Shown: positions 7,876 to 15,386 of the stretch, in pieces | How positions within the stretch are numbered: position 1 is the stretch's first letter | Layout of the letters: each line of letters starts with the position of its first letter | From: Kitasatospora sp. MBT63 | GTDB lineage: Bacteria; Actinomycetota; Actinomycetes; Streptomycetales; Streptomycetaceae | Assembly: GCF_000710465.2 (NCBI RefSeq) | Contig: NZ_JAIZ01000453.1 | Coordinates: forward strand, 18,874 to 58,001 | Reading direction: 5' to 3' | DNA length: 39,128 nucleotides | Notes under the pieces: model-generated | Databases searched by the model: none | What the model saw: the letters and a program-made list of their open reading frames with translations, nothing else | Told to the model about the DNA's origin: nothing | Made by a program: the position numbers and the translations under genes

Positions 7876-9066
7876 ATGACCACCCGCCCCCGCATCGACG
7901 ACCACCAGCGCCGCACCCGGCTCGCCGTACGCCAACTCCTGGCACCCGCGCACCGCGCCGCCACCCCGGAACAGGTCGCGGACGCCGTGGTCGCCCTGCA
8001 CGCCACCGACCCGGCCACCGTCTTCCTCTCTACCGCCGCCCGCCTCGGCCCGGCGCAGGGCCCCGGCCGGACCGCACCCGACCCCGTCCCACCACTCGAA
8101 CGCGCACTGTACGAGGACGGCACGCTGGTGCGGATGCACGGCATGCGGCACACCCTGTTCGTGGTCCCGGCCGCCCTCGCCCCCGCCGTGCAGGCGTCCA
8201 CCACCAGCAAGGTCGCCGAGCGCGAACGGCGCGGCTTCACCGCCTTCGCCGCCGAGGGCGGCTTCGACCAGGACTGGCTCACCGACGTCGAACACGAGGC
8301 CCTGGCCGCACTGGACCGCGCCGGCGAGGCGACCGGCGCCCAACTCGGCTCCCTGGTACCGAGGATGCGCGAGGAGATCGCGGTCGCCGTCGGCAAGCCG
8401 TACCAGGCCGTCCAGACCATCGGCACCCGGATGCTGCGGGTGCTCGGCATGGAGGGATCGATCATCCGCCGCCGCCCGGTCGGGAGTTGGACCAGCGGCC
8501 AGCACCGGTGGGCGACCCACCGGCCCTACCCGCAGCAGCCGGCCGCCGCCGCCCAGCGCGACCTCACCGCCCGCTGGCTCGCCGCCTACGGCCCCGCCAC
8601 CGCGGAGGACCTGCGCTGGTGGACCGGCTGGGGACTACGGGAGGTCCGCACGGCACTCACCGGCTGCGGAGCCGTCCCCGTCGACCTCTCGGACGGCGAA
8701 GGCTTCGCCCTGCCCGACGACCTCGAGCCGGTCCCCGACCCCGAACCCTGGGTGGCGCTGCTCCCCGCGCTCGACCCCGCGCCGATGGGCACCCGGTACC
8801 GCCACTGGTTCCTGCCCGACGAGCACCGGGCCGAACTCTTCGACCGCTCCGGCAACATCGGCCCCACGGTGTGGTGGAACGGCCGCATCGTCGGCGGCTG
8901 GGCCCAGCGCGCGGACGGCGAGATCGCCTGGCAACTGCTCGGCCCCGTCGACCGGGCGGCCCGCGACGCCCTGGAGGCGGAGGCGGAACGGCTGCGCGGC
9001 TGGATCGGCGACACCCGCGTCACCCCGCGCTTCCGGACCCCGCTGGAGCGGCGGCTGTCCGCGTAG
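7876..9066 (+). CDS. Winged-helix DNA-binding protein (HTH_42 / AlkZ-like superfamily)
   Basis: A 396-residue protein of the HTH_42 superfamily, whose characterised members (AlkZ, YcaQ) are DNA glycosylases that remove bulky or crosslinked bases. Support comes from the N-terminal RLAVRQLLAPAHRAATPEQVADAVV, MHGMRHTLFVVPA, the repeated winged-helix segments and the C-terminal FDRSGNIGPTVWWNGRIVGGWAQR. At the position where AlkZ/YcaQ enzymes have a catalytic QxQ or QxD motif, this protein has HAT (residues 42-44, in VVALHATDPATVFLS). It therefore belongs to a different branch, and its activity should not be assumed. ATG 7876 has GGAGG upstream (7865-7869). It runs convergent to the cellulase gene, with a strong hairpin between. 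Another use of the fold, such as DNA binding without catalysis, is possible. Confidence 0.85.
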   Translation: MTTRPRIDDHQRRTRLAVRQLLAPAHRAATPEQVADAVVALHATDPATVFLSTAARLGPAQGPGRTAPDPVPPLERALYEDGTLVRMHGMRHTLFVVPAALAPAVQASTTSKVAERERRGFTAFAAEGGFDQDWLTDVEHEALAALDRAGEATGAQLGSLVPRMREEIAVAVGKPYQAVQTIGTRMLRVLGMEGSIIRRRPVGSWTSGQHRWATHRPYPQQPAAAAQRDLTARWLAAYGPATAEDLRWWTGWGLREVRTALTGCGAVPVDLSDGEGFALPDDLEPVPDPEPWVALLPALDPAPMGTRYRHWFLPDEHRAELFDRSGNIGPTVWWNGRIVGGWAQRADGEIAWQLLGPVDRAARDALEAEAERLRGWIGDTRVTPRFRTPLERRLSA

Positions 9067-9087
9067 GGGCTGTCCGCGTAGGGGCTG
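9055..9087 (+). repeat. 15-bp tandem duplication over the stop codon
   Basis: A 15-bp unit (9055-9069) is repeated directly at 9070-9084, and the first three bases recur. The unit contains the in-frame TAG stop of the winged-helix gene, so a second in-frame TAG follows five codons later (9079-9081). Probably a replication-slippage event. Confidence 0.8.
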
Positions 9088-9101
9088 CGCCGGGCGGACG
9101 G

Positions 9102-9140
9102 CCCGGGCCCGGCCCCGCGCGGTGCGGGGCCGGGCCCGGG
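9102..9140. terminator. Bidirectional hairpin between convergent genes
   Basis: A perfect 17-bp GC stem (9102-9118 with 9124-9140) encloses a 5-nt loop. It sits between the ends of the winged-helix gene (plus) and the cellulase gene (minus), where a shared terminator is expected. There is no T-tract, as is common for actinobacterial terminators. Confidence 0.85.
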
Positions 9141-9159
9141 TCAGGAGCTGTCGGTCGAG

Positions 9160-11151
9160 TCAGCCGGCGGTGCAGGTGAGGGTCGGGGACGGGTTGGCGC
9201 CGGAGTATCCGGCGCCGAAGCCGAAGCCGGCCGAGGCGCCCGGGGCGAGTACGCCGTTGTACGGGGCGTTGACCACGGTGACCGCCGTACCGGACTGGGC
9301 CAGGCCACCGTTCCACAGGTTGGTGATCTGCTGGTTGCCGCCCCAGGTCCAGCTCACCTTCCAGGAAGTGGTGGGCGCAGTACCGGTGTTGGTGACCGTG
9401 ACCGCCCCGTTGAAGCCGCTCCCCCAGTCGCTGCTGACGCTGTACGCGGCGGTGCAGCCCGCGCCTCCCCCGCCGCCTCCCGCGGTGGTCACCGTCAGCG
9501 CGGCCGAGACCGCCGACGCGTTGCCCGCCGCGTCCCGGGCCCGGACGGTGTAGCTGTAGGCCGTCGAGGCGCTCAGCCCGCTGTCGGCGTAGGCCGGGGC
9601 GGACGTCGAACCGACCAGCACGCCGCCGCGGTAGACGTCGTAGCCGGTCACCGCCGTGTTGTCGGTGGACGCCGTCCACGCCAGCGAGACCGCGGAGGCA
9701 CTGACCGAGGTCGAGCGCAGCCCGGTCGGCACGCTCGGCGCGCTGGTGTCCCCGCCGCCACCGCCGAGGGGCGGGTACGCGTTCCGCAGCAGTTCCTGGA
9801 ACTGGGCGGAGAACCAGTGCCCCGCCAGCGGGGCGTTCGGCAGCGCGCCCGACATGTGGTTCCCGTTGCGGGCGTTGCCGGTGTAGGTCGGGTCGCACAT
9901 CCGGTCGAAGCCCTTGCCCTCGTCGTTGGCGACCGCGGAGCTGGCGCCGTCGGACTCGCCCGGCGGTTTCACCCACACGTACGCGTCGACGCCGGGCTGC
10001 GGCGCTGCCGTGGGACGCTCTCCGAGGCCCGCACCGGACTGGTTGCACCAGTTGCCGGTCTGCAGCCGCCGGTCGATCCGCCCGCCGTCCACGTAGGCGT
10101 CCACGCCGGTCGTCGGCCCGGGCCCGGCCGGGCGGGCGGCGCCGCCCCAGCCGTTGCGGGAGGTGTCGATCAGCATGCCGACACCCGGGTCGAACCCGGC
10201 CGCGACCGCCCGCTGCCGGAACGCCTGGGCGTAGGAGAGCTCGTCGACGTAGCGGTTCCAGTCCACCCACTTGCTCTGCCGCACCGAGGTGCCGTTCACG
10301 GCGTCGTCCACGGTGAAGTTCGGCTCCTTGAGCGCCGAGTAGTTGGCCGTGTTGACCACGAAGCCCTGCACGTCCGCGACCGTGCTGCCGGCCGCCGTGG
10401 CCGCCTGGTGCAGTATCTGAACGGCCGGGTCGAGGTTGGAGTCCCAGCCCAGCCAGCCGTGGTGGCCGGCGTCGATGTAGTTGTAGACGTTGGGCACGGC
10501 GCCGAGTTTGGCGAGCGCGTAGCCGACGCCGTTGACGTAGTTCCCGTTCGCCTTCATCGTGTCGCACTGCGGCGTCGCGGTCGCCGTGCCACCGGCGTTG
10601 GTGACCAGGTTGGGCAGCGAGTCGATCTCGATGGTGTTGACGATCCGCAGCCCGGCGTAGGCGGGATCGGCCAGGATGGCGGCGATCGGATCGATGAACT
10701 CATTCTTGTAGCGCGGCAGTTCCGTCGGACCGAGCTCCCCGTTCGAGGCCAGCGCCGCGCAGTCCCGGCCGGGCAGGTCGTAGATCACCAACTGGACCAC
10801 GAACGGCCGGCCCGCGGCCTGCGTCACCGCCGCGTCCAGGTGGGCCCGCAGGCCCATCGCACCCGAGGCGCCTTGGACGGCGGCGATCCGGTCCAGCCAG
10901 ACCGCGGTCGGCTGACCGGCCACGGCACTGCCACCGGGCTCGGCCGCCGCACGGGCGGACCACTCCGGGTTCACATAGACACCCGCCCCGGCGTACGGGT
11001 TGTCGACCCGGGCGGCGGACAGGGACTGGGCTCGGGCGGGCTGGGGGGAGGACGCGGCCGCAGCCGGGGCGGCGCTCGGCGCGACACCGGCGACCGTCAG
11101 CGCCGCGACGGCGGCCACGGCCCGGATTCCGGGCAGGAGACGAGGTTGCAC
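9160..11151 (-). CDS. Secreted GH6 cellulase (cellobiohydrolase type) with FN3 and CBM2
   Basis: A 663-residue exported enzyme. Residues 1-33 form a signal peptide (basic start, then AVAAVAALTVAGVAPSAAPA). The GH6 domain spans ~50-455: LPGRDCAALASNGEL contains D130 and IEIDSLPNLVTN contains D177, equivalent to the two key aspartates of GH6 enzymes; YIDAGHHGWLGWDSNL and GVGMLIDTSRNGWGG are typical of exo-acting members. A fibronectin III domain (~470-556), a glycine linker and a CBM2 cellulose-binding domain (566-663, with bracketing cysteines) follow. It releases cellobiose from cellulose. GTG at 11151 with GAAAGGA seven bases upstream is chosen; the longer reading to 11226 lacks a ribosome site and would bury the signal peptide. 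A perfect CebR-type operator lies upstream at 11232-11245 and a second at 11439-11452, so induction by cellobiose is expected. Confidence 0.95.
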   Translation of the reverse strand: MQPRLLPGIRAVAAVAALTVAGVAPSAAPAAAASSPQPARAQSLSAARVDNPYAGAGVYVNPEWSARAAAEPGGSAVAGQPTAVWLDRIAAVQGASGAMGLRAHLDAAVTQAAGRPFVVQLVIYDLPGRDCAALASNGELGPTELPRYKNEFIDPIAAILADPAYAGLRIVNTIEIDSLPNLVTNAGGTATATPQCDTMKANGNYVNGVGYALAKLGAVPNVYNYIDAGHHGWLGWDSNLDPAVQILHQAATAAGSTVADVQGFVVNTANYSALKEPNFTVDDAVNGTSVRQSKWVDWNRYVDELSYAQAFRQRAVAAGFDPGVGMLIDTSRNGWGGAARPAGPGPTTGVDAYVDGGRIDRRLQTGNWCNQSGAGLGERPTAAPQPGVDAYVWVKPPGESDGASSAVANDEGKGFDRMCDPTYTGNARNGNHMSGALPNAPLAGHWFSAQFQELLRNAYPPLGGGGGDTSAPSVPTGLRSTSVSASAVSLAWTASTDNTAVTGYDVYRGGVLVGSTSAPAYADSGLSASTAYSYTVRARDAAGNASAVSAALTVTTAGGGGGGAGCTAAYSVSSDWGSGFNGAVTVTNTGTAPTTSWKVSWTWGGNQQITNLWNGGLAQSGTAVTVVNAPYNGVLAPGASAGFGFGAGYSGANPSPTLTCTAG

Positions 11152-11231
11152 TTGCGGATCCTTTCGGGTGGGGGTGGATCCCGACGTGCTGGTGTTGGTG
11201 GTGGGGGGTGCCCGAGACGGGTACACGATTG

Positions 11232-11245
11232 TGGGAGCGCTCCCA
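11232..11245. promoter_or_regulatory. CebR operator, perfect palindrome
   Basis: TGGGAGCGCTCCCA is the 14-bp palindrome recognised by CebR, the LacI-family cellobiose-sensing repressor of streptomycete cellulose use. It starts about 80 bp upstream of the GTG start of the GH6 cellulase. With a promoter near 11350 it would lie downstream of the transcription start, in a position to block the polymerase. No cebR gene is in the window. Confidence 0.93.
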
Positions 11246-11438
11246 TATGGCCGAGATCTGCAGCCTCGCGCACTCGGGCGCTACGGGGGAAAGGGGTGCA
11301 CCAGGGGCCGGGAGGGGCCAACTCCCACTGCCGGGCTGGTCCTGAGCTCATGGATTATCAAGCCATGCACGCTGTCAATCGTCAAGCGGTGCAGCAGAGT
11401 TCAGAAGATGAAGTCAGCGGACGCGACCCGTGGCGGAG

Positions 11439-11452
11439 TGGGAGCGCTCCCT
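11439..11452. promoter_or_regulatory. Second CebR-type operator, one mismatch
   Basis: TGGGAGCGCTCCCT differs from the CebR palindrome at the last base only. It is 207 bp from the first box, upstream of the likely cellulase promoter and 45 bp beyond the stop of the gntR-type gene. Two boxes flanking a promoter would permit repression by looping or cooperative binding, which is inference. Confidence 0.75.
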
Positions 11453-11496
11453 CAGGGAGGGCCGGCGCATGACGGGCGCCGATCAGGGCTCGCCGA

Positions 11497-12261
11497 TCAG
11501 GGCGCGCCGGGCTCCGGCCTGATGCCGTACTCCGCGATCCAGCGGGAGCCGAGCAGGACGATGTCCGCCGTCTCCACCGGACGGCCCGTGGAACGGTCGT
11601 AGTGGGTGCGCTCGACGGCCAGCACCACGGCACCCGGCTGGACGGCGAGCCGCTGCGCCTCCTGCCGGGTCGCCTGACGGGCACTCACCCGCTCGACCGG
11701 CAGGCCGACCTCGATGCCGATGACGGCCATCCGGTCGGCGACACCGATACCGCCGTGCGGCCCGGCCTCGGGGAGGACGATCAGGCTGTTGCCGGTCACG
11801 GCCATCGGCTCCCAGGAGTCCGTGAGCTGGACCGGCACCCCGTCGGCCAGGTGCACGTACGCGGTGTGCACCACCGGCTCACCGGCCGCGATGCCGAGCC
11901 GCTCGGCGACCACCGCGTCCGCCCTCGCCGTCGCGGACTCGGAACGGCGGGAGGCGTCCATCCCCTGCTCCACCAGCATCACTCGAACGGGTGATCCCTG
12001 ACCGGGACGTACGCGCTGATGCCGCACCAGAACCTGCGGCGCCTCCTGCGACTGGACGAAGTAGCCCGCACCGGGCCGCGCGACGACCAGGTTCTCCTCG
12101 ATCAGAATCCCGTAGGCGCGCTGCGCAACGCCTCCCGAGTAGCCGAACTCCTCGGCCAGTTCGCTGATCGAGGGCAGGCGCTCGCCCGCGACGACGCCGC
12201 CGTCCAGGATCCGGGCGCGCAGCTCGTCCGCGATGCGGAGGTACGGCGGGGTGTCCGTCAC
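11497..12261 (-). CDS. GntR-family regulator with UTRA domain
   Basis: A 254-residue HutC-type transcriptional regulator. The winged helix-turn-helix occupies residues ~5-70 (PPYLRIADELRARILDG, then ERLPSISELAEEFGYS, with VAQRAYGILIEENLV as the following helix). The UTRA effector-binding domain covers ~95-245 (VHTAYVHLADGVPVQLTDSW, VLAVERTHYDRSTGRPVETA). The effector is unknown; it could be a sugar derivative, or none, as in KorSA-type plasmid repressors. GTG at 12261 with GAGAGGA just upstream is preferred over a reading to 12300. It is divergent from a run of small genes, and the gap contains a near-perfect 27-bp palindrome (12323-12349) likely to be its own operator. The adjacent cellulase is probably controlled by CebR rather than by this protein. 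Confidence 0.93.
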   Translation of the reverse strand: MTDTPPYLRIADELRARILDGGVVAGERLPSISELAEEFGYSGGVAQRAYGILIEENLVVARPGAGYFVQSQEAPQVLVRHQRVRPGQGSPVRVMLVEQGMDASRRSESATARADAVVAERLGIAAGEPVVHTAYVHLADGVPVQLTDSWEPMAVTGNSLIVLPEAGPHGGIGVADRMAVIGIEVGLPVERVSARQATRQEAQRLAVQPGAVVLAVERTHYDRSTGRPVETADIVLLGSRWIAEYGIRPEPGAP

Positions 12262-12322
12262 GGCGTCCTCTCTACTGCATCGGTGTGGCCTGGATGACAC
12301 GGTAGCGCGAGTCGGGATACTC

Positions 12323-12349
12323 TATCGATACGGTTCAACCGTACCTATA
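12323..12349. promoter_or_regulatory. Palindromic operator between the gntR-type gene and the small-protein genes
   Basis: The core TACGGTTCAACCGTA (12329-12343) is a perfect 7-1-7 palindrome. With two mismatched pairs it extends to 27 bp and 11 of 13 matched pairs. It lies in the 98-bp divergent gap, overlapping the expected promoter region of the rightward genes (GTG at 12360). A symmetric site here is what an autoregulating GntR dimer would use. Confidence 0.75.
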
Positions 12350-12359
12350 GGGGAGATCG

Positions 12360-12596
12360 GTGCAGATCAGTGTGCGCGCGGCCGCTCTTCGGAGCGCCAT
12401 CGAGCAGGCCACCGGCGAGCTGGCCCACGCGCACCCGACCGCCACCGGCCTGCGGATAACCGCATCGGTCCCCACCGACTGCGGCCCGGAACGCTGGGCC
12501 GACATCCTCAAGGCCATCACGGTGGCCGAACGCTGGGGCGCGACCGACGCCGCAGGACTGACCCAGATCTGGGCCGAGATCCAGGAGGATCCGTGA
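12360..12596 (+). CDS. Small hypothetical protein, first gene opposite gntR
   Basis: A 78-residue acidic, helical, soluble protein beginning with GTG at 12360 after a GGGGAG ribosome site. No catalytic or metal motif is visible; the sequence has an amphipathic N-terminal helix (VRAAALRSAIEQATGELAHA) and tryptophans in ERWADILK and QIWAEIQ. I do not recognise a named family, although small proteins of this style next to UTRA-type GntR genes are familiar in streptomycete genomes. It starts 17 bp from the operator palindrome, so the GntR protein probably controls it. Its end carries AGGAGG (12583-12588), and its stop overlaps the start of a 23-codon ORF. Confidence 0.7.
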   Translation: MQISVRAAALRSAIEQATGELAHAHPTATGLRITASVPTDCGPERWADILKAITVAERWGATDAAGLTQIWAEIQEDP

Positions 12597-12664
12597 GCAG
12601 CACCCGACTCCGCCCGCCCCCGACGGCCGTGCGACCGGGCATCCGACCGGACCTCACACCGTGA
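12593..12664 (+). CDS. Possible 23-codon coupling micro-ORF
   Basis: GTG at 12593 follows AGGAGG by four bases and overlaps the stop of the preceding gene as GTGA. After 23 codons its own stop overlaps the GTG start of the next gene (12661), again as GTGA. The next gene has no ribosome site of its own, so this ORF could carry ribosomes across the 64-bp gap. The peptide is Arg/Pro-rich and may have no function of its own. Confidence 0.4.
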   Translation: MSSTRLRPPPTAVRPGIRPDLTP

Positions 12665-12918
12665 CGGCACCGCGCTGGGAGCCCGACCGCTACCTGGTGG
12701 ACCGCCTGCCGCCCGACGCCGCCGGCCGGCTGATGTGGGGCATCCGCGACCTTCACGACGGCGGTGCCTGGGTGGAGACCGGCGGCGAACTCGAGCGGTA
12801 CCCGCTGCGGAGCAGCGCCCAGCAGTGGATCCGCGCCCGCCGTTACGTGGACGAGGGGCGGCCCCGCGGCTCAGGAGAATGCCGCGGCCAGGGAGGCCGC
12901 CGCGATGGAAGGGAGTGA
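12661..12918 (+). CDS. Small hypothetical protein, second gene opposite gntR
   Basis: An 85-residue protein starting with GTG at 12661. The body (WEPDRYLVDRLPPDAAGRLM, then IRDLHDGGAWVETGGELERY and SAQQWIRARRYVDEG) looks like a folded alpha/beta unit; the last ~20 residues are a basic Gly/Arg tail. No known motif is recognised. There is no Shine-Dalgarno sequence before the GTG, so translation probably depends on the overlapping micro-ORF. It ends two bases before the start of the zinc-ribbon-like gene, so these genes form one operon opposite gntR. Role unknown. Confidence 0.55.
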   Translation: MTAPRWEPDRYLVDRLPPDAAGRLMWGIRDLHDGGAWVETGGELERYPLRSSAQQWIRARRYVDEGRPRGSGECRGQGGRRDGRE

Positions 12919-12919
12919 C

Positions 12920-13345
12920 ATGCCCGAGGAGACGACCAGCACAGCCGGTGCGACGGGCCCGGCAGCCGCCGCCCGTACGGCCGCAGCGACCACCGCTGCC
13001 GTGGGGGAGGCCCCCGTCCTGCTGACCATGGGGTACTGCGTGGACTGCGGGGACTACGTTCTGGGGCGGCCCGTCCGTCCCATCAACGACCGGGCCGAGG
13101 CCGTCGACCAGCATCGCGACTGTCCGAGGCCCATCCCGCCGAACCGCCGCCCACCGACCGGTCCGCGGCCGGTCAGCCGCCCGCCGGGGCGCCGCGCACG
13201 GAAGCGGGCCGAGCCGGCCACGGCCTCGGACCGGCGCGCCACGGGCCACTGCACCCAGGGGTCAACTCCCCAGGACCGGGAGCCCGTTCAGGACGGGAAC
13301 AACCAGCGGCGCAGCAGACGGGTGACCGCCGGCAACGCGAGGTAG
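12920..13345 (+). CDS. Small protein with putative zinc-binding CxxC/HxxC centre
   Basis: A 141-residue protein beginning with ATG at 12920 after GGAAGGGAG (12908-12916). A central ~40-residue core has GYCVDCGDYVLGRPVRPIND and then HRDC, giving CxxC plus HxxC, enough to bind one zinc ion. The N-terminal ~30 residues are Ala/Thr-rich and the C-terminal ~65 residues are Arg/Pro-rich, both probably disordered. The last 58 bp overlap the 3' end of the convergent ABM gene. It is the third small gene opposite gntR. A nucleic-acid or protein-binding role is possible but not shown. Confidence 0.6.
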   Translation: MPEETTSTAGATGPAAAARTAAATTAAVGEAPVLLTMGYCVDCGDYVLGRPVRPINDRAEAVDQHRDCPRPIPPNRRPPTGPRPVSRPPGRRARKRAEPATASDRRATGHCTQGSTPQDREPVQDGNNQRRSRRVTAGNAR

Positions 13346-13887
13346 GTCATCAGCGCACTGATCACCGGCGCCATCAGCAGGGTACGGGCGACCACCGGCA
13401 GGCCCGAAAGGTGCGGTGTCAGCACCAGGTTGGCCGTGACGGTGAGCGGGGCGATGGCCACGGTGGAGGCCACCATCATCTTCCAGCGGGCGGGCGGGTT
13501 GCGCCGCGCGCCCACCGAGGTGGTGGCGAACCAGCCCTCCATGCCGTGAAGTTCACGACGCGCGACCTCCACATGGTGAACGTCCGCCCGGGCGAAGCAT
13601 GCCGCCCGGGCCGGGGAGGCCTGCCAGTCGGCGAACGCCGCGGCGTCGCGGAAGTGCAGCAACAGATGCCAGGGGTCCTCGGACCCGGCCGGACGGAGCA
13701 GTCCGGTCCCCAGGTTGCCCGGATGGTCGGCCGCAGCCGCGAGAATGCCCCGCGCCCACCCCTCGAAGGCCTCCTCGAACCCGGGATCGACCCGCCGGGC
13801 CACGAACAGCGTGACCTCCTCACCGGCGGCCGCCCGCCCGCCGCCCGCGCCCGCTCCGATGCCGTTCAGGCCCTCCGTCGTGGTCAT
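13288..13887 (-). CDS. ABM-domain protein with C-terminal membrane helices
   Basis: A 199-residue protein. Residues ~24-115 form an antibiotic biosynthesis monooxygenase (ABM, dimeric alpha/beta barrel) domain: EEVTLFVARRVDPGFEEAFE, HPGNLGTGLLRP, WHLLLHFRDAAAFADW. Then come a linker and two hydrophobic segments (~136-156 and ~164-190), the layout of a membrane-anchored ABM protein family common in actinobacteria. ATG 13887 has GAGG five bases upstream. ABM domains can act as cofactor-free oxygenases or as heme or small-molecule binders; the reaction here is unknown. The gene is monocistronic and divergent from the PLP lyase gene 268 bp away. Confidence 0.88.
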   Translation of the reverse strand: MTTTEGLNGIGAGAGGGRAAAGEEVTLFVARRVDPGFEEAFEGWARGILAAAADHPGNLGTGLLRPAGSEDPWHLLLHFRDAAAFADWQASPARAACFARADVHHVEVARRELHGMEGWFATTSVGARRNPPARWKMMVASTVAIAPLTVTANLVLTPHLSGLPVVARTLLMAPVISALMTYLALPAVTRLLRRWLFPS

Positions 13888-14155
13888 TCGTGCCTCGTTC
13901 CTCTCCGGCGGCGGGCGGTCCACTGCCCCGTTCCAGGTGGGCCCGCCCTGGCGCGCAGGGTACGCGGGCGGGCCGGGCCCGTGTCGCGGCCGTCCACGGA
14001 TCGGAGAGGCCGGGTACGCACGGGTTCGCACGGGGGCGCGGCGCGGTACACAGGTGCGGCACGCGGGCGCGGCGGGCGCGTACGGTCCGGGCCGAGTGTG
14101 CCCCGGTACCGTGGGCGCGGGCCGGCGTGCCCAGGCGAGACCGGGAGGAGCAGCC
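13888..14155. other. Divergent intergenic region, no clear elements
   Basis: This 268-bp gap between the ABM gene (minus) and the PLP lyase gene (plus) should contain both promoters. It is GC-rich throughout and I see no convincing -35/-10 pair. A short direct repeat (GGGTACGCACGGG and GGGTTCGCACGGG, near 14010-14035) is the only pattern noted. GGGAGGAG ends five bases before GTG 14156. Confidence 0.4.
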
Positions 14156-15319
14156 GTGTTCGAGGCGTTCGACCGCACCGGGACGGGCAGCAGCAAGTGG
14201 GCCCGGGCCGGAGCCGGGCGGATCGCGCTGGGCCTGGCGGACATGGACCTGCCCGGCCCGCCCGCGATCGGTGCGGCGCTGGCCGCCAGAGCCGGGCACC
14301 GCGCGTTCGGGTACACGGTGTGCGATCCGGATGGCCGGCAGCTGGTGGCCGAGTGGTACCGCCGCCGTCACGGGGTCGTGGTCGATCCGGACTGGGTGAT
14401 GCTGCTGCCCTTCGGGCCCCGGACGGCTGTACGGCTGCTGTTGGAGGCCGCGGAGCCGCGGGGGCCGGTGGTGTTCGGCACCCCGGAGTGGGGCGGGTTC
14501 GGTCCGGTCTGCCGGGCGGCCGGACTGCCGTACCGCGAGGTGCCGTTGGCCCGGGACGAGGACGGCTACCGCCTGCCGGTGGAGGAGTTCGCCGATCTGC
14601 GGCCGGGCGTGGTGATGGTGAGCAGCCCGCACAATCCGTCGGGTCGGCCGTGGCGGGCCCGGGAGATCCGCGCTCTCGCCGAACTCGCCGAGGAGTCCGG
14701 CGGGTTGCTGCTGTCGGACGAGGTCCACGGCGATCTGGTGCACCCCGACGCGGACGCCCGGCACCCGGTCGCGGTGGCCCTCCCGGGTACGGGAAGCGAC
14801 GGCGGCGCGGTGCGGCACACCGTCACCCTCAACTCGGTCGGCAAGACGTTCAACACCTCCGGCATCCCGAGCTGCTTCGCGCTGGTGCCGGCCGCCGCGC
14901 TGCGCGAGCGGCTGACGGCGGTGATGGCCGGGCACGGGTTCTGGGAGGGCGGCCTGTTGGAACAACTGGTCCAGCGAGCCGCGTTCAGCGAGGGCGGGCC
15001 GTGGCTGGACGGGCTGCTCGCCCACCTCGCCGTGGCCCGCGATCTGGCGGTGGAGGCCCTCGGCGGCGCGGTGGCGGCCCGGCCGCAGGCCTCGTACCTG
15101 CTGTGGCTGGACGCCGCCGCCGTGGCCCGGAAGGCCGGGCTGCCCGGTCTTCCGGGAGAACACGCCAGGGCAGCGATCCTCACCGAACGTGACGTCGAAC
15201 TGGCGGACGGATCCGACTTCGGCCCGGGCGGCCACGGCTTCCTCCGGCTCAACTATGCGCTCCCGCTGGCCCGTCTACGTGCCGCACTCACCCATCTGAC
15301 CTGCGAAAACGGACTCTGA
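14156..15319 (+). CDS. PLP-dependent C-S lyase / aminotransferase, MalY/PatB family (candidate EgtE function)
   Basis: A 387-residue fold-type I PLP enzyme. MalY/PatB features are GLADMDLPGPPAI near the N-terminus, FGYTV, VMVSSPHNPSG (N160), LLSDEVHGDLVHP (D188) and NSVGKTFNTSG with K230 as the Schiff-base lysine, then FLRLNYALP near the C-terminus. The family performs beta-elimination on cysteine conjugates (cystathionine beta-lyase type), giving a thiol, pyruvate and ammonia. GTG 14156 has GGGAGGAG five bases upstream. The gene ends 67 bp before egtA on the same strand, with no obvious terminator. Ergothioneine synthesis needs a PLP C-S lyase as last step (EgtE in mycobacteria), and no other gene in this cluster could supply it, so this gene is a strong positional candidate. 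That assignment is inference; an ordinary cystathionine beta-lyase is the alternative. Confidence 0.9.
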   Translation: MFEAFDRTGTGSSKWARAGAGRIALGLADMDLPGPPAIGAALAARAGHRAFGYTVCDPDGRQLVAEWYRRRHGVVVDPDWVMLLPFGPRTAVRLLLEAAEPRGPVVFGTPEWGGFGPVCRAAGLPYREVPLARDEDGYRLPVEEFADLRPGVVMVSSPHNPSGRPWRAREIRALAELAEESGGLLLSDEVHGDLVHPDADARHPVAVALPGTGSDGGAVRHTVTLNSVGKTFNTSGIPSCFALVPAAALRERLTAVMAGHGFWEGGLLEQLVQRAAFSEGGPWLDGLLAHLAVARDLAVEALGGAVAARPQASYLLWLDAAAVARKAGLPGLPGEHARAAILTERDVELADGSDFGPGGHGFLRLNYALPLARLRAALTHLTCENGL

Positions 15320-15386
15320 GCGGCGGCGAGGTTTGCCCCGTTGCAGACTGAGCAGGAACAACCGGGCCGCATACCGCGAACCGAGG

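Larger units (their letters stand above)
11152..11496. other. 345-bp regulatory region of the cellulase gene
   Basis: No gene is seen here. The region lies between the cellulase start and the end of the gntR-type gene, both on the minus strand, and holds two CebR-type operators and an AT-richer stretch (about 11350-11390) likely to contain the promoter. On the minus strand GATAAT (11354-11359) could be a -10 element. The nearest TTGAC-type hexamers (11373-11378 and 11380-11385) give spacings of 13 or 20 bp, neither ideal. Confidence 0.6.

Noticed and set aside
11152-11226. Longer start for the cellulase at 11226
   Set aside because: It would put 25 polar residues before the signal peptide and lacks a ribosome site; GTG 11151 has GAAAGGA at the right distance.
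14156-15319. Calling the PLP enzyme egtE outright
   Set aside because: Its motifs are MalY/PatB-type, and function is supported only by position; the symbol was left empty.
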